This document shows, piece by piece, positions 24,218-33,277 of a DNA stretch of 64,000 nt (its first letter is position 1; the number at the start of each line of letters is the position of its first letter). This stretch comes from Oerskovia douganii (GTDB lineage Bacteria; Actinomycetota; Actinomycetes; Actinomycetales; Cellulomonadaceae), in contig NZ_JACSPN010000015.1 in the NCBI RefSeq assembly GCF_015142735.1, positions 48,429 through 112,428 on the forward strand, given 5' to 3'. A model generated the notes under the pieces. It was given only the letters and a program-made list of their open reading frames with translations, was not told where the DNA came from and did no database searches. The translations under genes were made by a program, and so were the position numbers.

Positions 24218-25948
24218 CTACTTGGCCTGCGCGTAGTCGTCGACGACCGCGACCGTGAGCGGGAAGTCGACCGGGAAGTCGCCGAAGAGCAGCTTCCCGG
24301 CCTCGGCCCCCGCGGCGCGGACCTCGTCGGCGACCTGCTCGGCGAGCTCGGCAGGGGCGTGCACGATGATCTCGTCGTGCAGGAAGAAGACCATGTGCGG
24401 CTGCTCGGTGAAGGGCGCGGGGGCCTTGCCCGAGGTGCGGGCCTGGGGCATCGCGGCGAGCCGCCCCCGGAGCGAGGCCATCCAGCACAGCGCCCACTCG
24501 GCGGCGGTCCCCTGCACGACGAAGTTGCGGGTGAACCGTCCCCAGGCACGCGTCTGGCTGCGGGCTCGGGACTGGGCGTCGCTCGACGCGGACTCGTCGT
24601 ACGCGCTGCCCTGCGTCTCCTCCCAGCCCGACCCGGGCGGGGGCGAGCTGCGCCCCAGGCGCGTGGTCACGATCTCACCGCGCTCGCCCGCCCGTGCGGC
24701 CTGCTCGAGCAGCTCCAGGGCCCGGGGGAACGCCTTGGCCAGACGCGGCAGCATGAGCCCGCTCTCGCCCGTCGTGCCGCCGTACATGGCGCCGAGCATC
24801 CCGATCTTGGCCTGGGCCCGTGTCTCGACCGCCCCCGTGTCGACGATGCCCTGGTACATGTCGCCACCCCGGCCGGCCTCGGCCATGACAAGGTCTCCCG
24901 AGAGCCCGGCCAGCACCCGGGGCTCGAGCTGAGCGGCGTCGGCCACGACGAGCTTCCAGCCCGGGTCCGCGACCACGGCCGAACGGACCTGGTGCGGGAG
25001 CTGGAGCGCTCCCCCGCCGTTCGCGGCCCAGCGCCCGGTCACGACGCCCCCGACGACGTACTCGGGCCGGAACCTCCCGCCACGCACCCAGGTATCGAGC
25101 CAGTTCCACCCGTTCGCGGTGAGGAGTCGGCTGAGCTTCTTGTACTCGAGCAGCGGCGCGACGACGGGGTGGTCGACGCGTTCGAGGTCCCACTTGCGGG
25201 TCGACCTCACGCCGACCCCCGCGTACTCGAGGGCCTTGAGCAGCTCGGGGGCCGAGTCGGGGTTGAGGGCCGGCGCGTCGAGCGCCACGCGCACCTGCTC
25301 GGCCAGCGCCTCGAGCCGTGCGGGGCGCAGCCCGAGCAGCGGCCGGGGCCCCAGCATCCCCGTGAGCATCGCGTCGTGCAGGTCCTCGCGCCAGGGCAGG
25401 CCTGCGTGGCTCATCTCGGCGGCGGCGAGCGCTCCGGCGGACTCCGCGGCGAGCAGCAGCCGCAGGCGGCCCGGTCCCGACGACGTCGCGACGGCCTCGA
25501 GCTGGCGGCGCACCTCCCCCACGGGGTCGGACGGGGAGACGGTTCGACGGTCGCCGAGGTCGAAGAGCGCGTCGGGGCGCTCGATCCCCGGGACGGGGGC
25601 CGTCGGGACGGGGTGCATGTCGTCCCACGCGTCCCGTGGCGCCTGCGCGAACGCGGTCGCGGCCGTGAAGGTGGAACGCCGCAGGATGCCGCGGGACAGG
25701 CGCAGGTCGTGGGCTCGCTCGACCCGGGCGCCCGCTGCGAGGGCGGCCGGGTACCAGAGGTTGGTGTCGTCCCAGACCCACCGGGTCGTGGGTGCCGGCG
25801 GTCCGCCCGGGGCTGCGACGGACCCGGGGACCGCGTCGGGCCAGCGGGTCCGTCGCGGGGCGGCGAGGGGCTCGCCGCGGGCGTCGAGGTCCTGGACGTC
25901 GACGAGGCCCGGGTCGGCGGGCGACGTGCGGAGCGGGACCGAGTACAC
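24218..25948 (-). CDS. Family A DNA polymerase-like protein (bifunctional 3'-5' exonuclease/polymerase annotation)
   Basis: 576 residues from GTG 25948 (CAGACT ends seven bases upstream; GTG 25978 is an alternative adding ten residues). The C-terminal half is a Pol I-type polymerase: motif A VVADAAQLEPRVLAGLSGD, O-helix RAQAKIGMLGAMYGG retaining Arg, Lys and Tyr but with Leu at the Phe762 position, and motif C HDEIIVHAP. The DYSQ of classical motif A is replaced by DAAQ. There is no 5' nuclease domain, and the N-terminal exonuclease-like region lacks a clear DxE motif, so proofreading activity is doubtful. Its cellular role is unknown. Confidence 0.82.
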   Translation of the reverse strand: MYSVPLRTSPADPGLVDVQDLDARGEPLAAPRRTRWPDAVPGSVAAPGGPPAPTTRWVWDDTNLWYPAALAAGARVERAHDLRLSRGILRRSTFTAATAFAQAPRDAWDDMHPVPTAPVPGIERPDALFDLGDRRTVSPSDPVGEVRRQLEAVATSSGPGRLRLLLAAESAGALAAAEMSHAGLPWREDLHDAMLTGMLGPRPLLGLRPARLEALAEQVRVALDAPALNPDSAPELLKALEYAGVGVRSTRKWDLERVDHPVVAPLLEYKKLSRLLTANGWNWLDTWVRGGRFRPEYVVGGVVTGRWAANGGGALQLPHQVRSAVVADPGWKLVVADAAQLEPRVLAGLSGDLVMAEAGRGGDMYQGIVDTGAVETRAQAKIGMLGAMYGGTTGESGLMLPRLAKAFPRALELLEQAARAGERGEIVTTRLGRSSPPPGSGWEETQGSAYDESASSDAQSRARSQTRAWGRFTRNFVVQGTAAEWALCWMASLRGRLAAMPQARTSGKAPAPFTEQPHMVFFLHDEIIVHAPAELAEQVADEVRAAGAEAGKLLFGDFPVDFPLTVAVVDDYAQAK

Positions 25949-25955
25949 GACGCAG

Positions 25956-25961
25956 AGTCTG
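25956..25961 (-). promoter_or_regulatory. Weak predicted -10 box of the polymerase-like gene
   Basis: CAGACT on the minus strand, seven bases before GTG 25948. Confidence 0.35.
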
Positions 25962-26029
25962 CCGTGCGGGTCTGACACACCTCGCCCACCGCACCGGTCC
26001 GCCGCCCGGCGCCTTCCTGGTGGCCCGGC

Positions 26030-28180
26030 CTACCGTCCGGTGAGCGCGAGCGCCCGACCGAGCACGAACCTCGCCCGCAGCACGTTCTCCGTCGTGGGGT
26101 CGGCGAGCAGGTCCGCGACGGTTCGTTCGACGGTCGCCATCCCGAGGTCACGGGCGAGGCGCTGACGCGTGGCGAGCGCCTCGTGCTGCCATCCCGTGAG
26201 GCGGCGGCGGCCCGTCGCCCCGAGCGAGTCGACGACCTCGAGCGCGGGCTCGCAGACCCGCACGACGGGCCCTCGGTCGACGGGCTCGGCGACGTGCGTG
26301 GTCGTCGACGCCTTGCGCAACGCCGCGATCCGCGCCGTGAGGCGACGCATCGCGGTCCAGCCCGGCGCCGTGCGGTACACGGGCGACATCGAGGGCGAGA
26401 AGAGCTCGAGCCCTCCCGTGCCGTCGCGCAGGAAGATGCCCACGGGCTCGTCCGCTCCCCCGCCCGGCTCGCGCTCGACGAGGACCGCGACCACGGGTCG
26501 GCGCGACGCGACGACCGACAGCAGCGCCTCGACGCTCCGTTCCTGGTCGACCGCGACGCGCAGGACGTGCGTCGTGCCGTCGGCCGCCGTGACGGGCCAG
26601 GTCACCTCGCGCCGCACCTCCTCGACCCCGACCGCCCCCGTCTCGCGCACCATGACCAGGCGCACCCGGCGGGCCGCTCGACCGAAGCCCACCTCCCCGG
26701 TGGTCGCGGTGTCCTGGAGCCGCCCGGCGATCGTGCGCAGCTCCTCGACGTCGAACCCCCCGCCCTCCACGCGACGCGTGCGCGAGGTGACGCTGAGGGA
26801 CCCGTCGGGGCGGACCTCGGGGCCCTCGAGCGTGAACGGTCCCGCACAGACGCTCGCGACCGAGGACCCCCACAGCATCGGCAGGTCCACGTCCCGGCGG
26901 AACGCCGGGTCTGCTCCCGACGGCCGCGCGGCCGTGGCCGTGCGCACCACGCCGTGCTCCTGGTCCCAGGCCGTGAGGGTCATGCCGCGCGCCCCGCTCG
27001 CGGCGCGCCACCACCGCACCCCGAGCGGCACGAGGCGCCCAGGGCGTTCGTCGTCCTCGTCGGCCCTGGTGCCGCGCCCTCGCCGGGTCGGAGCGCCGAC
27101 CAGGTCCGGCAGTGCCCCGGCAGGCGCGTCCCGGAGCGCGGCCGCGAGCGCCCACGCCTCGGCGAGCGCGCCCAGCGCGTCGGCCTCGGTCACGTCGTCG
27201 TCGCGCGACGCGAGCCCGTCGACGAGCCCTGCGGCGACGAGCAGGAGCCGGTGGAGCAGCAGGAGGCCCACGAGCCGGGCCCGTCCGGCGGCTCCTCGGA
27301 GCGCGTCGGCGGCGTCGGCACCGAGGTGGGACAGCCCGGCACCGACCACGTGCCCGACGACGGCGCTCGCCTCCTCGAGCCCCGCCCGCTGGGCGGTGGT
27401 CAGCTCGCCCGATCGCTCGACCTCGATCTCGTGGGGCCACGACCACGCGCGACCCTCGCGCGCGAAGACCCGGACGACCGCTTCGAGGCGGGCTGCGGCC
27501 TGGTCGGCGGCGGTCGACCTCCCCGCGACGACCATGCCCCCGTACCCCGCGGGGGCGACGAACACGACGTCGGTCGACGGGCCGCCGCTCGGCCACGAGA
27601 TCGTGAGCCGTGCGCCGTCGATCGCGAGGTCGCACGCGTCGGTGATGCCGTTCCCTCCCTCCGCCACTCCCGCGAGGAGCACGCTCGGCAGACGCTCGAC
27701 GACCCGCCGCACGGCCACCTTGCCCGCGGTCCGGCACACCGCGGCCGGGCTCAGGTCGAGGAGCGCGGCCAGAGGGCTGGGAGCATCGGCGGCCTCGGCA
27801 GGTCCGGCCCCTGCGGGGGTGCCGCGCCCACCGCCACCGCCGACCGCTCCACCGTCCACCGCCCCGGTACCGCCGTCGTCCGCGACGGGGCCGGGCGACG
27901 AGCCGTCCGGCCGCTCGCGGGCCCAGAGGCACGCGGCCACGACGTGCTGGCACACTCCCGCCGTCGGGCACGAGCACGACGCGGCGACCGGACCCTTCGG
28001 CCCGAGCCGGACCACCGCTGACCCGCAGGCGACCACGACCTCGTCCGGGGACTCCGACGCGAGCGAGACCTCTCCCCCGGCGAGGTCCTTGCGGGCGCGC
28101 CGCAGCAGGCCTGCGTTGCCGAGCGCGACGAGCGCGGCGTCGTCGTACCCCGCGAACACGGCCAACCATGCCGGGGTCAT
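26030..28180 (-). CDS. SWIM zinc-finger protein (YehQ-like), last gene of the MoxR/VWA operon
   Basis: 716 residues. The SWIM motif CxC-x5-CxH is formed by Cys69, Cys71, Cys77 and His79 (CSCPTAGVCQHVVAA) near the N-terminus; SWIM fingers bind DNA or protein. It is followed by a flexible Gly/Ala-rich linker (residues ~95-130) and a large region without recognisable domains but with well-behaved mixed helix/strand sequence. The ATG overlaps the stop of the VWA gene by four bases, so the pair is translationally coupled. E. coli yehQ encodes a SWIM protein in the equivalent place beside yehP. Likely substrate-recognition or nucleic-acid-targeting part of the complex (inference). Confidence 0.85.
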   Translation of the reverse strand: MTPAWLAVFAGYDDAALVALGNAGLLRRARKDLAGGEVSLASESPDEVVVACGSAVVRLGPKGPVAASCSCPTAGVCQHVVAACLWARERPDGSSPGPVADDGGTGAVDGGAVGGGGGRGTPAGAGPAEAADAPSPLAALLDLSPAAVCRTAGKVAVRRVVERLPSVLLAGVAEGGNGITDACDLAIDGARLTISWPSGGPSTDVVFVAPAGYGGMVVAGRSTAADQAAARLEAVVRVFAREGRAWSWPHEIEVERSGELTTAQRAGLEEASAVVGHVVGAGLSHLGADAADALRGAAGRARLVGLLLLHRLLLVAAGLVDGLASRDDDVTEADALGALAEAWALAAALRDAPAGALPDLVGAPTRRGRGTRADEDDERPGRLVPLGVRWWRAASGARGMTLTAWDQEHGVVRTATAARPSGADPAFRRDVDLPMLWGSSVASVCAGPFTLEGPEVRPDGSLSVTSRTRRVEGGGFDVEELRTIAGRLQDTATTGEVGFGRAARRVRLVMVRETGAVGVEEVRREVTWPVTAADGTTHVLRVAVDQERSVEALLSVVASRRPVVAVLVEREPGGGADEPVGIFLRDGTGGLELFSPSMSPVYRTAPGWTAMRRLTARIAALRKASTTTHVAEPVDRGPVVRVCEPALEVVDSLGATGRRRLTGWQHEALATRQRLARDLGMATVERTVADLLADPTTENVLRARFVLGRALALTGR

Positions 28181-29409
28181 ACGAGCACCTCCCCGAGCCA
28201 CTCGGCGAACCGTTCGGGCGTGAGCGCGGCGACGTGCATGCCGCTCTCGGCCAGGCGACGCGCCGTGCCCTGGTCGTAGACGGGCTCGGCGGACTCGTCG
28301 AGCGCCGCGAGGCCGAGCAGCCGGACGCCCGACTCCGCGAGCCGCCGGACGGACGCGAGGAGCTGGGCCACCGACCCGCCCTCCTCGAAGTCGCTCACGA
28401 GCACCACGACCGTGCGGCTCGGGGTCGTCACCTGCTGCTCGGCGTAGCGCACGGCCTTGGCGATGTCGGTCCCGCCTCCCAGCTGGGCCGTGAGGAGGAC
28501 CGCGACCGGGTCGTGCGCGAGGTGCGACAGGTCGACCACGTTGGTGTCGAACACCGCGAGCCGCACCGTGATCCCCGGCAGGGCCGACATGATGCCCGCG
28601 CAGACCGCGCTGTACAGGAGCGAGGCCGCCATGGACCCCGACTGGTCGACGAGGAGCACGACGTCCCAGGTGAGCGTGCGACGCGCACGGGACACGAACC
28701 GCACGTCCTGGACGATCAGCCGACCCGACCCGGGGTCGTAGCGCGAGAGGTTGGCCTGGAGCGTGCGCTTGCCGTCGAAGTTCTGGCTGACCTTGTGCAT
28801 CGAGCGCCGCGACCTGTCCTTGCGTCCGCTCAGGGCCGTCGCGAACTGCGGGCGCAACCGCCGCACGATGTCCTCGACCACGCGCGCGATCACCGTCCGC
28901 AGCCCGGCTGCGGCGCGCTCGTCGAGCCGGCCGCGGACCTGCAGCAGCGCGGTCGCGAGCTCGCGGCTCGGCTCGAGGGCCTCGGCGGCGGCCGGGTCGG
29001 CGAGCAGCTCCGTGAGCCCGTAGCGGCTCACCGCGTCGACCTGCATGCGCTCGAACGTCTCGCGCGGGAAGAGCGAGCGCGCCTGGCCGAGCCAGTCGAG
29101 CGCCTTGAGCGCCGAGGGATCGAGGCTCCCTCCGCCGCCCCGCGCGCCCGGCTGCCTGCCCAGACGGTGGCCGCGCCGGACGTACTCGCGGTCGTAGAGA
29201 TACTGCAGCGCACGTTCGATCCCGGCGTCGCCCGGTCCCTGCTGGAGCTCCTGGGCGGCGTAGCGCCCCAGGACGAGCCGCCAGCGGCGGGCGGCCACCT
29301 GGTCGGTCACCTGGCTGGTCGCCGGTGCGACCACACGGTCGGTCACGGGGACGGCGGTGCCGCCACCGGGGCGGCGGGCGCTGTCGCGGTCGGTGTGCGG
29401 GGCGGTCAC
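28177..29409 (-). CDS. VWA-domain protein (YehP/CoxE-like)
   Basis: 410 residues from GTG 29409, overlapping the DUF5682 stop by four bases. The N-terminal half is helical (WRLVLGRYAAQELQQG; YDREYVRRGHRLGRQPG). The C-terminal half is a von Willebrand A domain whose metal-ion-dependent adhesion site is intact: VVLLVDQSGSMAASLL (Asp255, Ser257, Ser259), the threonine in LGGGTDIAKAV and the aspartate in VVLVSDFEEGG. VWA proteins pair with MoxR AAA+ ATPases in metal-dependent chaperone or insertion complexes, and the partner is two genes upstream. Confidence 0.9.
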   Translation of the reverse strand: MTAPHTDRDSARRPGGGTAVPVTDRVVAPATSQVTDQVAARRWRLVLGRYAAQELQQGPGDAGIERALQYLYDREYVRRGHRLGRQPGARGGGGSLDPSALKALDWLGQARSLFPRETFERMQVDAVSRYGLTELLADPAAAEALEPSRELATALLQVRGRLDERAAAGLRTVIARVVEDIVRRLRPQFATALSGRKDRSRRSMHKVSQNFDGKRTLQANLSRYDPGSGRLIVQDVRFVSRARRTLTWDVVLLVDQSGSMAASLLYSAVCAGIMSALPGITVRLAVFDTNVVDLSHLAHDPVAVLLTAQLGGGTDIAKAVRYAEQQVTTPSRTVVVLVSDFEEGGSVAQLLASVRRLAESGVRLLGLAALDESAEPVYDQGTARRLAESGMHVAALTPERFAEWLGEVLV

Positions 29410-32084
29410 GGGTGGTTCTCCTCGAGGTCGTGGTCGGCCTGGTCGTCGAGCACCCGGTCGGCGGCCGGGCCTGCGCGGCCCGCGCGGCCGGCGTGCGCGT
29501 GACGCGTGCCGCCGCCCCACGCACCGAGGCCGTCGCGGTCGAGCATCGCGGCGAGCTCGCGCTCGAGGGCGAGGCCCGTCTCGAGATCCTGCTCGGTCAC
29601 CGCCAGGTGCACGTCGATCCGCTCGGTGCGGGTCCCCGTGCGCTCGGCGACCTGCTGCGCGAGCCGGTGCGTCTCGGCGGGCTTGAGCCACGTGAAGGCG
29701 CGACGCAGGTCCGGCAGGACCGCCAGGAACGCGGCCTCGTCGAGGTCTCGCAGCCCGGCGTGGACCGCGTCGAACAGCTCGGGGGTGTGCAGCAGGAGGT
29801 CGGGGGCCACCCGCAGCAGCCCCCCGAGGAAGCGGACCGCGGCGACCGGGTCCGCGCCGGGGCTGAGCTGGGCGCGCACCTCGGCGACCAGCACGTCGTC
29901 GTCGAGGGCGTCGTCGACGGCGGCGAGGCCCACGAGGGCTCCCCGGACTCCAGGGGCCGTGCCGCGGTCCTCGCGCAGGCGGTCCAGCTCGCGGCGCACG
30001 GGCTCGACGCCTCCTCGTGCGCTGCGGCCGGGCGCTGCGCCCGCACCGGGTGTGTCCGCGAGAACCGGCGCGCCGTCGTCGTCGGGCACGCGGGGGCGAT
30101 CGCCCGCACGGCGCGCCTCCCGCAGGAGGTCGCGCAGCGACACGAGCGTCCCCACGGCCGCGGGCTCCGCGTCCGCGTCGACCTTCCCGAGGCCGGGGAC
30201 CAGGTAGGCGACGGTCGCGAGGCCGTGGTCGAGCAGGTCGAGCAGCTCGGTGGCGTGCTCGTCCAGGCCGAGCTCGACGCGCGCGTCCCACAGGTCGACC
30301 AGGCGGTGCAGCCCGCCCACGACCGACTCGAGCGACGGGTCGACGTCGAGCGTTGACCGCAGGAGAGCGACGAGCCGGTCGAGATGGTCGGTGAGCCCGA
30401 GGACGACGGCCTGCGCGACGAGTCGCGCGACCCCGAGCGCCGAGCGGCCCGTCGTCGCGAGCTCGTGCTCGAGCCGGTGCAGGCGGTGCACCGCGACGGC
30501 CTCGAGCGTCGCCCCCTGGTGCGAGAGCTCGACCAGGGAGGCCTCGACGAGCGGCGTCCAGGCGTACTCCCACTCCTCGACCAGCAGCCCGAGACCGCGG
30601 CCCGAGACGTGGTCAGGACCCGAGACCTGGTGCGCGAACCCGCTCCCCACGAAGTCCATGAGCGCGAGGAAGGCCCGGCGCTCCCGGTGCCGGGGCGTGC
30701 GCCGGGCGTCGAGGCGCGTGCGGCGCGGCGTCGAGTCGGTCACGACGAGCCGCAGCGCCTCGGCCTGTTCCCGGGCGCGCCGGACGAGCGGTGGCGACGC
30801 GAGCCCCGGCGGGACCTCACCCAGTGCCCGGCCTCCGAACACCTCGGCGACGGCCTGCCCGAGGGGACGTCCCAGGCCCAGGTCGAGCCCGCCGTCGTCC
30901 TTGACGAAGCACGAGGTGAGGGCATCGAGCAGGTCGGTGCGCCCCGGCCACGGCCGCTCGCGCAGGTCGGCGAGACGACGAGCCTGCTCGGCCGCCGACG
31001 CCACCTCGGCAAAGCTCACCTGCGCGCCACGGGTCGTGGCGGCCGCCGCGACGTCGACGAGGAGCGCGGTGCTGAGCGCCGAGAGCCCCGCGGGGTCGCG
31101 GTGCGCGGCCCAGAGACGCTCGTAGTACCCGGGCGAGGGCATGCCCGCGCCGTATCCGCGCAGGCCGTCGAGCCGCTCGTGGTCGTAGCGGATCAGCCAG
31201 GCGTCGGCGGCGGCCGGGTCGCCGTAGCCGCCTGCCGGACGGCGGCCCACGACCGCCTCACCCTCGGGCGCCCCGGTGAGCGCCTCGACGAGCGCGAGCG
31301 TGTGGAACGCGCCCGTCACGACGACCACGGGCCCCTCGACCCGAGCCCTGTGCTCGGTGACGCGGGCGGACATGAGGGCTTCCCGTGCGAACGACCCGTC
31401 GGCGTCGAGCACCTCCTCCTCGTAGTCCAGGCGCGCGAGCGCCGCCCATGCGAAGACGTCGTCGAAGAGCTCGCGCCAGTCCGTGAGCTGCTCGCGCGTG
31501 CGTGCCTCGAACAGGTGGTCCCACACCTCGTCGTGGTCGCGGCACCCGAGACGCTCCGCGATGGCCGCGACGGTCCGCGAGTGCGCGAGGTTGCGCTCGG
31601 ACTGCAGGGTCCGGGCGAACGCGTCGTCCTCGTCCTCGCCCGGTGCGTCGGGCGCGTCCGACGCACCCGGCGCGGCGGCCTCCTCGCGCGCGGCCCAGGA
31701 CCGGTCGACGAACGCGACCTGTGCTCCCAGCCGGTCGGCCGTGCGCAGCGCGACCCACTCGGGCGAGAACTCGGCGAGGGGGTAGAACCCCGCCCCCTTG
31801 CCGTCGGTCCCGAGGCTCAGCACGGCGACGGGAGGGCGCGTGCGGGGGTCGAGCAGCGCGGGCAGCAGCCGGCCGTACTCCTCAGGCCCTTCGATGAGCA
31901 CGACGGCGGGACGCACCTCGTCGAGGAGCGCCTCGACCGCGAGCGCGCACGCCGGGCTGTGGTGCCGGACGGGGGCGAGGTAGATGCCCTCGTCCCGCAG
32001 CGCCTCGACGCCCGCAACCGCACGCTGCATCCGCTCGGGCGCGAGCCCCCAGGCCGCCCGCACCGGCACGGGTGCTACTGCCAC
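29406..32084 (-). CDS. DUF5682 family protein (YehM-like)
   Basis: 892 residues if it starts at GTG 32084, which overlaps the MoxR stop and has GGCGGAG upstream; GTG 32069 is an alternative. The N-terminus reads GIYLAPVRHHSPACALAVEA (His41, His42, Ser43) then VRPAVVLIEGPEEYGRLLPA (Glu65), and later GPVVVVTGAFHTLALVEAL. That layout recalls TraB/ChaN-type putative metallohydrolases, which I note as resemblance only. The rest is helical. E. coli yehM encodes the DUF5682 member next to yehL and yehP. It is the third gene of the operon, overlapping both neighbours. Confidence 0.85.
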   Translation of the reverse strand: MAVAPVPVRAAWGLAPERMQRAVAGVEALRDEGIYLAPVRHHSPACALAVEALLDEVRPAVVLIEGPEEYGRLLPALLDPRTRPPVAVLSLGTDGKGAGFYPLAEFSPEWVALRTADRLGAQVAFVDRSWAAREEAAAPGASDAPDAPGEDEDDAFARTLQSERNLAHSRTVAAIAERLGCRDHDEVWDHLFEARTREQLTDWRELFDDVFAWAALARLDYEEEVLDADGSFAREALMSARVTEHRARVEGPVVVVTGAFHTLALVEALTGAPEGEAVVGRRPAGGYGDPAAADAWLIRYDHERLDGLRGYGAGMPSPGYYERLWAAHRDPAGLSALSTALLVDVAAAATTRGAQVSFAEVASAAEQARRLADLRERPWPGRTDLLDALTSCFVKDDGGLDLGLGRPLGQAVAEVFGGRALGEVPPGLASPPLVRRAREQAEALRLVVTDSTPRRTRLDARRTPRHRERRAFLALMDFVGSGFAHQVSGPDHVSGRGLGLLVEEWEYAWTPLVEASLVELSHQGATLEAVAVHRLHRLEHELATTGRSALGVARLVAQAVVLGLTDHLDRLVALLRSTLDVDPSLESVVGGLHRLVDLWDARVELGLDEHATELLDLLDHGLATVAYLVPGLGKVDADAEPAAVGTLVSLRDLLREARRAGDRPRVPDDDGAPVLADTPGAGAAPGRSARGGVEPVRRELDRLREDRGTAPGVRGALVGLAAVDDALDDDVLVAEVRAQLSPGADPVAAVRFLGGLLRVAPDLLLHTPELFDAVHAGLRDLDEAAFLAVLPDLRRAFTWLKPAETHRLAQQVAERTGTRTERIDVHLAVTEQDLETGLALERELAAMLDRDGLGAWGGGTRHAHAGRAGRAGPAADRVLDDQADHDLEENHP

Positions 32085-33277
32085 AGGGACTCCGCCGCCG
32101 AGAGGAAGGACTTCCAGCGCGGGTCGCGCCGCGCACGCTCGCGCACCACGTTGTCGACGTAGTGCCGGAGCCGACGGGCGTCCTCCTCGTCCCCCTTGGA
32201 GGCCACGCCCGCGAGCTGGCGCGCGACCTCGGCGGGGGTCACCGTCCCGTCGCCGAGGTAGCGGGCCTCGAGCGAGGCCGCGACCGCGACGTTGACGGCC
32301 TCGGCCGTCGACATCACGGTCTCGGGTCGCTTGACGGGCGCCCCGTTGCTCGTGGCACCGGTCCGCAGGTCCTGGAATGCCGTGACGAGCACGTCCAGGA
32401 CGTCCCTGTCGAGGGGTGGGCGGTCTGCCGCCGGCCCGAGCTCGGCCGTGAGCTGGGCCTCGATGAGGTCGATCTCGAACTGGCGGTCCGTGAGGGGCTT
32501 GATCGTCTCGAAGTTGAACCGCCGCTTGAGCGCAGCCGACATCTCGTGGACTCCACGGTCCTTGAGGTTCGCGGTCGCGAGCACGTTGAAGCCCGGGCGG
32601 GCGGACACCCTGGCCTCGCTCCCGAGCTCGGGGATCATGAGCTGCTTCTCCGAGAGGATCGAGACCAGGGTGTCCTGGATCTCGGGGGCGCAACGCGTGA
32701 TCTCCTCGAACCGGACGATCCTGCCCGCGCTCATGGCCTGCTGGACGGCCGACGGTACGAGCGAGCGCTCGCTGGGCCCCTCGGCGATGAGCAGCGCGTA
32801 GTTCCACGAGTAGCGGATGTGGTCCTCGGTCGTCCCTGCCGTGCCCTGGACCGTGAGGTTCGACGTCCCGCTGACCGCCGCGGCGAGCAGCTCCGACAGC
32901 ATCGACTTCGCGGTGCCGGGCTCGCCCACGAGCATGAGCCCCTGACGCCCGAGCAGGGACACGACGGCGCGGTCCACGAGCGGGTCGTCGCCGTAGAACT
33001 TCCGCCGGACACCGAGCTCGGCGTCGCCCACGACGAAGGCGCGCACGGCCCGCGGGCTGAGCCGCCACCCGGGCGGCAGCTCCGCACCCGTGGAGCGGTC
33101 CGCCGCCGCGAGCACCGCGAGCTCGTGCGCGAACCGCACCTCGGCGGGCGGGCGGATCTCCTGCGCGGGGCCGCGGTCGAGGACGGGCGTCGCGCCGTCG
33201 TGGGCCCCGGTGGTCGGCGGGCTCGCCGGCCCTGCCGTGCCCGCCGTACTCGCGGTCGTGCCGTGCGTGGTCACCAT
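32075..33277 (-). CDS. MoxR-type AAA+ ATPase (YehL subfamily)
   Basis: 400 residues; ATG 33277 overlaps the DUF4132 stop (ATGGTGA). AAA+ motifs: Walker A GEPGTAKS (residues 118-125), a Walker B variant IVRFEEIT with Glu191/Glu192 where Asp-Glu is usual, sensor 1 VLATANLKDRG, and arginine-finger region AALKRRFNFETI. The MoxR-type N-terminal insertion SWNYALLIAEGPSERSLVPS is present. MoxR ATPases remodel or activate substrate proteins together with VWA partners. The first ~45 residues are a Thr/Gly/Ala-rich disordered tail. Confidence 0.92.
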   Translation of the reverse strand: MVTTHGTTASTAGTAGPASPPTTGAHDGATPVLDRGPAQEIRPPAEVRFAHELAVLAAADRSTGAELPPGWRLSPRAVRAFVVGDAELGVRRKFYGDDPLVDRAVVSLLGRQGLMLVGEPGTAKSMLSELLAAAVSGTSNLTVQGTAGTTEDHIRYSWNYALLIAEGPSERSLVPSAVQQAMSAGRIVRFEEITRCAPEIQDTLVSILSEKQLMIPELGSEARVSARPGFNVLATANLKDRGVHEMSAALKRRFNFETIKPLTDRQFEIDLIEAQLTAELGPAADRPPLDRDVLDVLVTAFQDLRTGATSNGAPVKRPETVMSTAEAVNVAVAASLEARYLGDGTVTPAEVARQLAGVASKGDEEDARRLRHYVDNVVRERARRDPRWKSFLSAAESLWQ

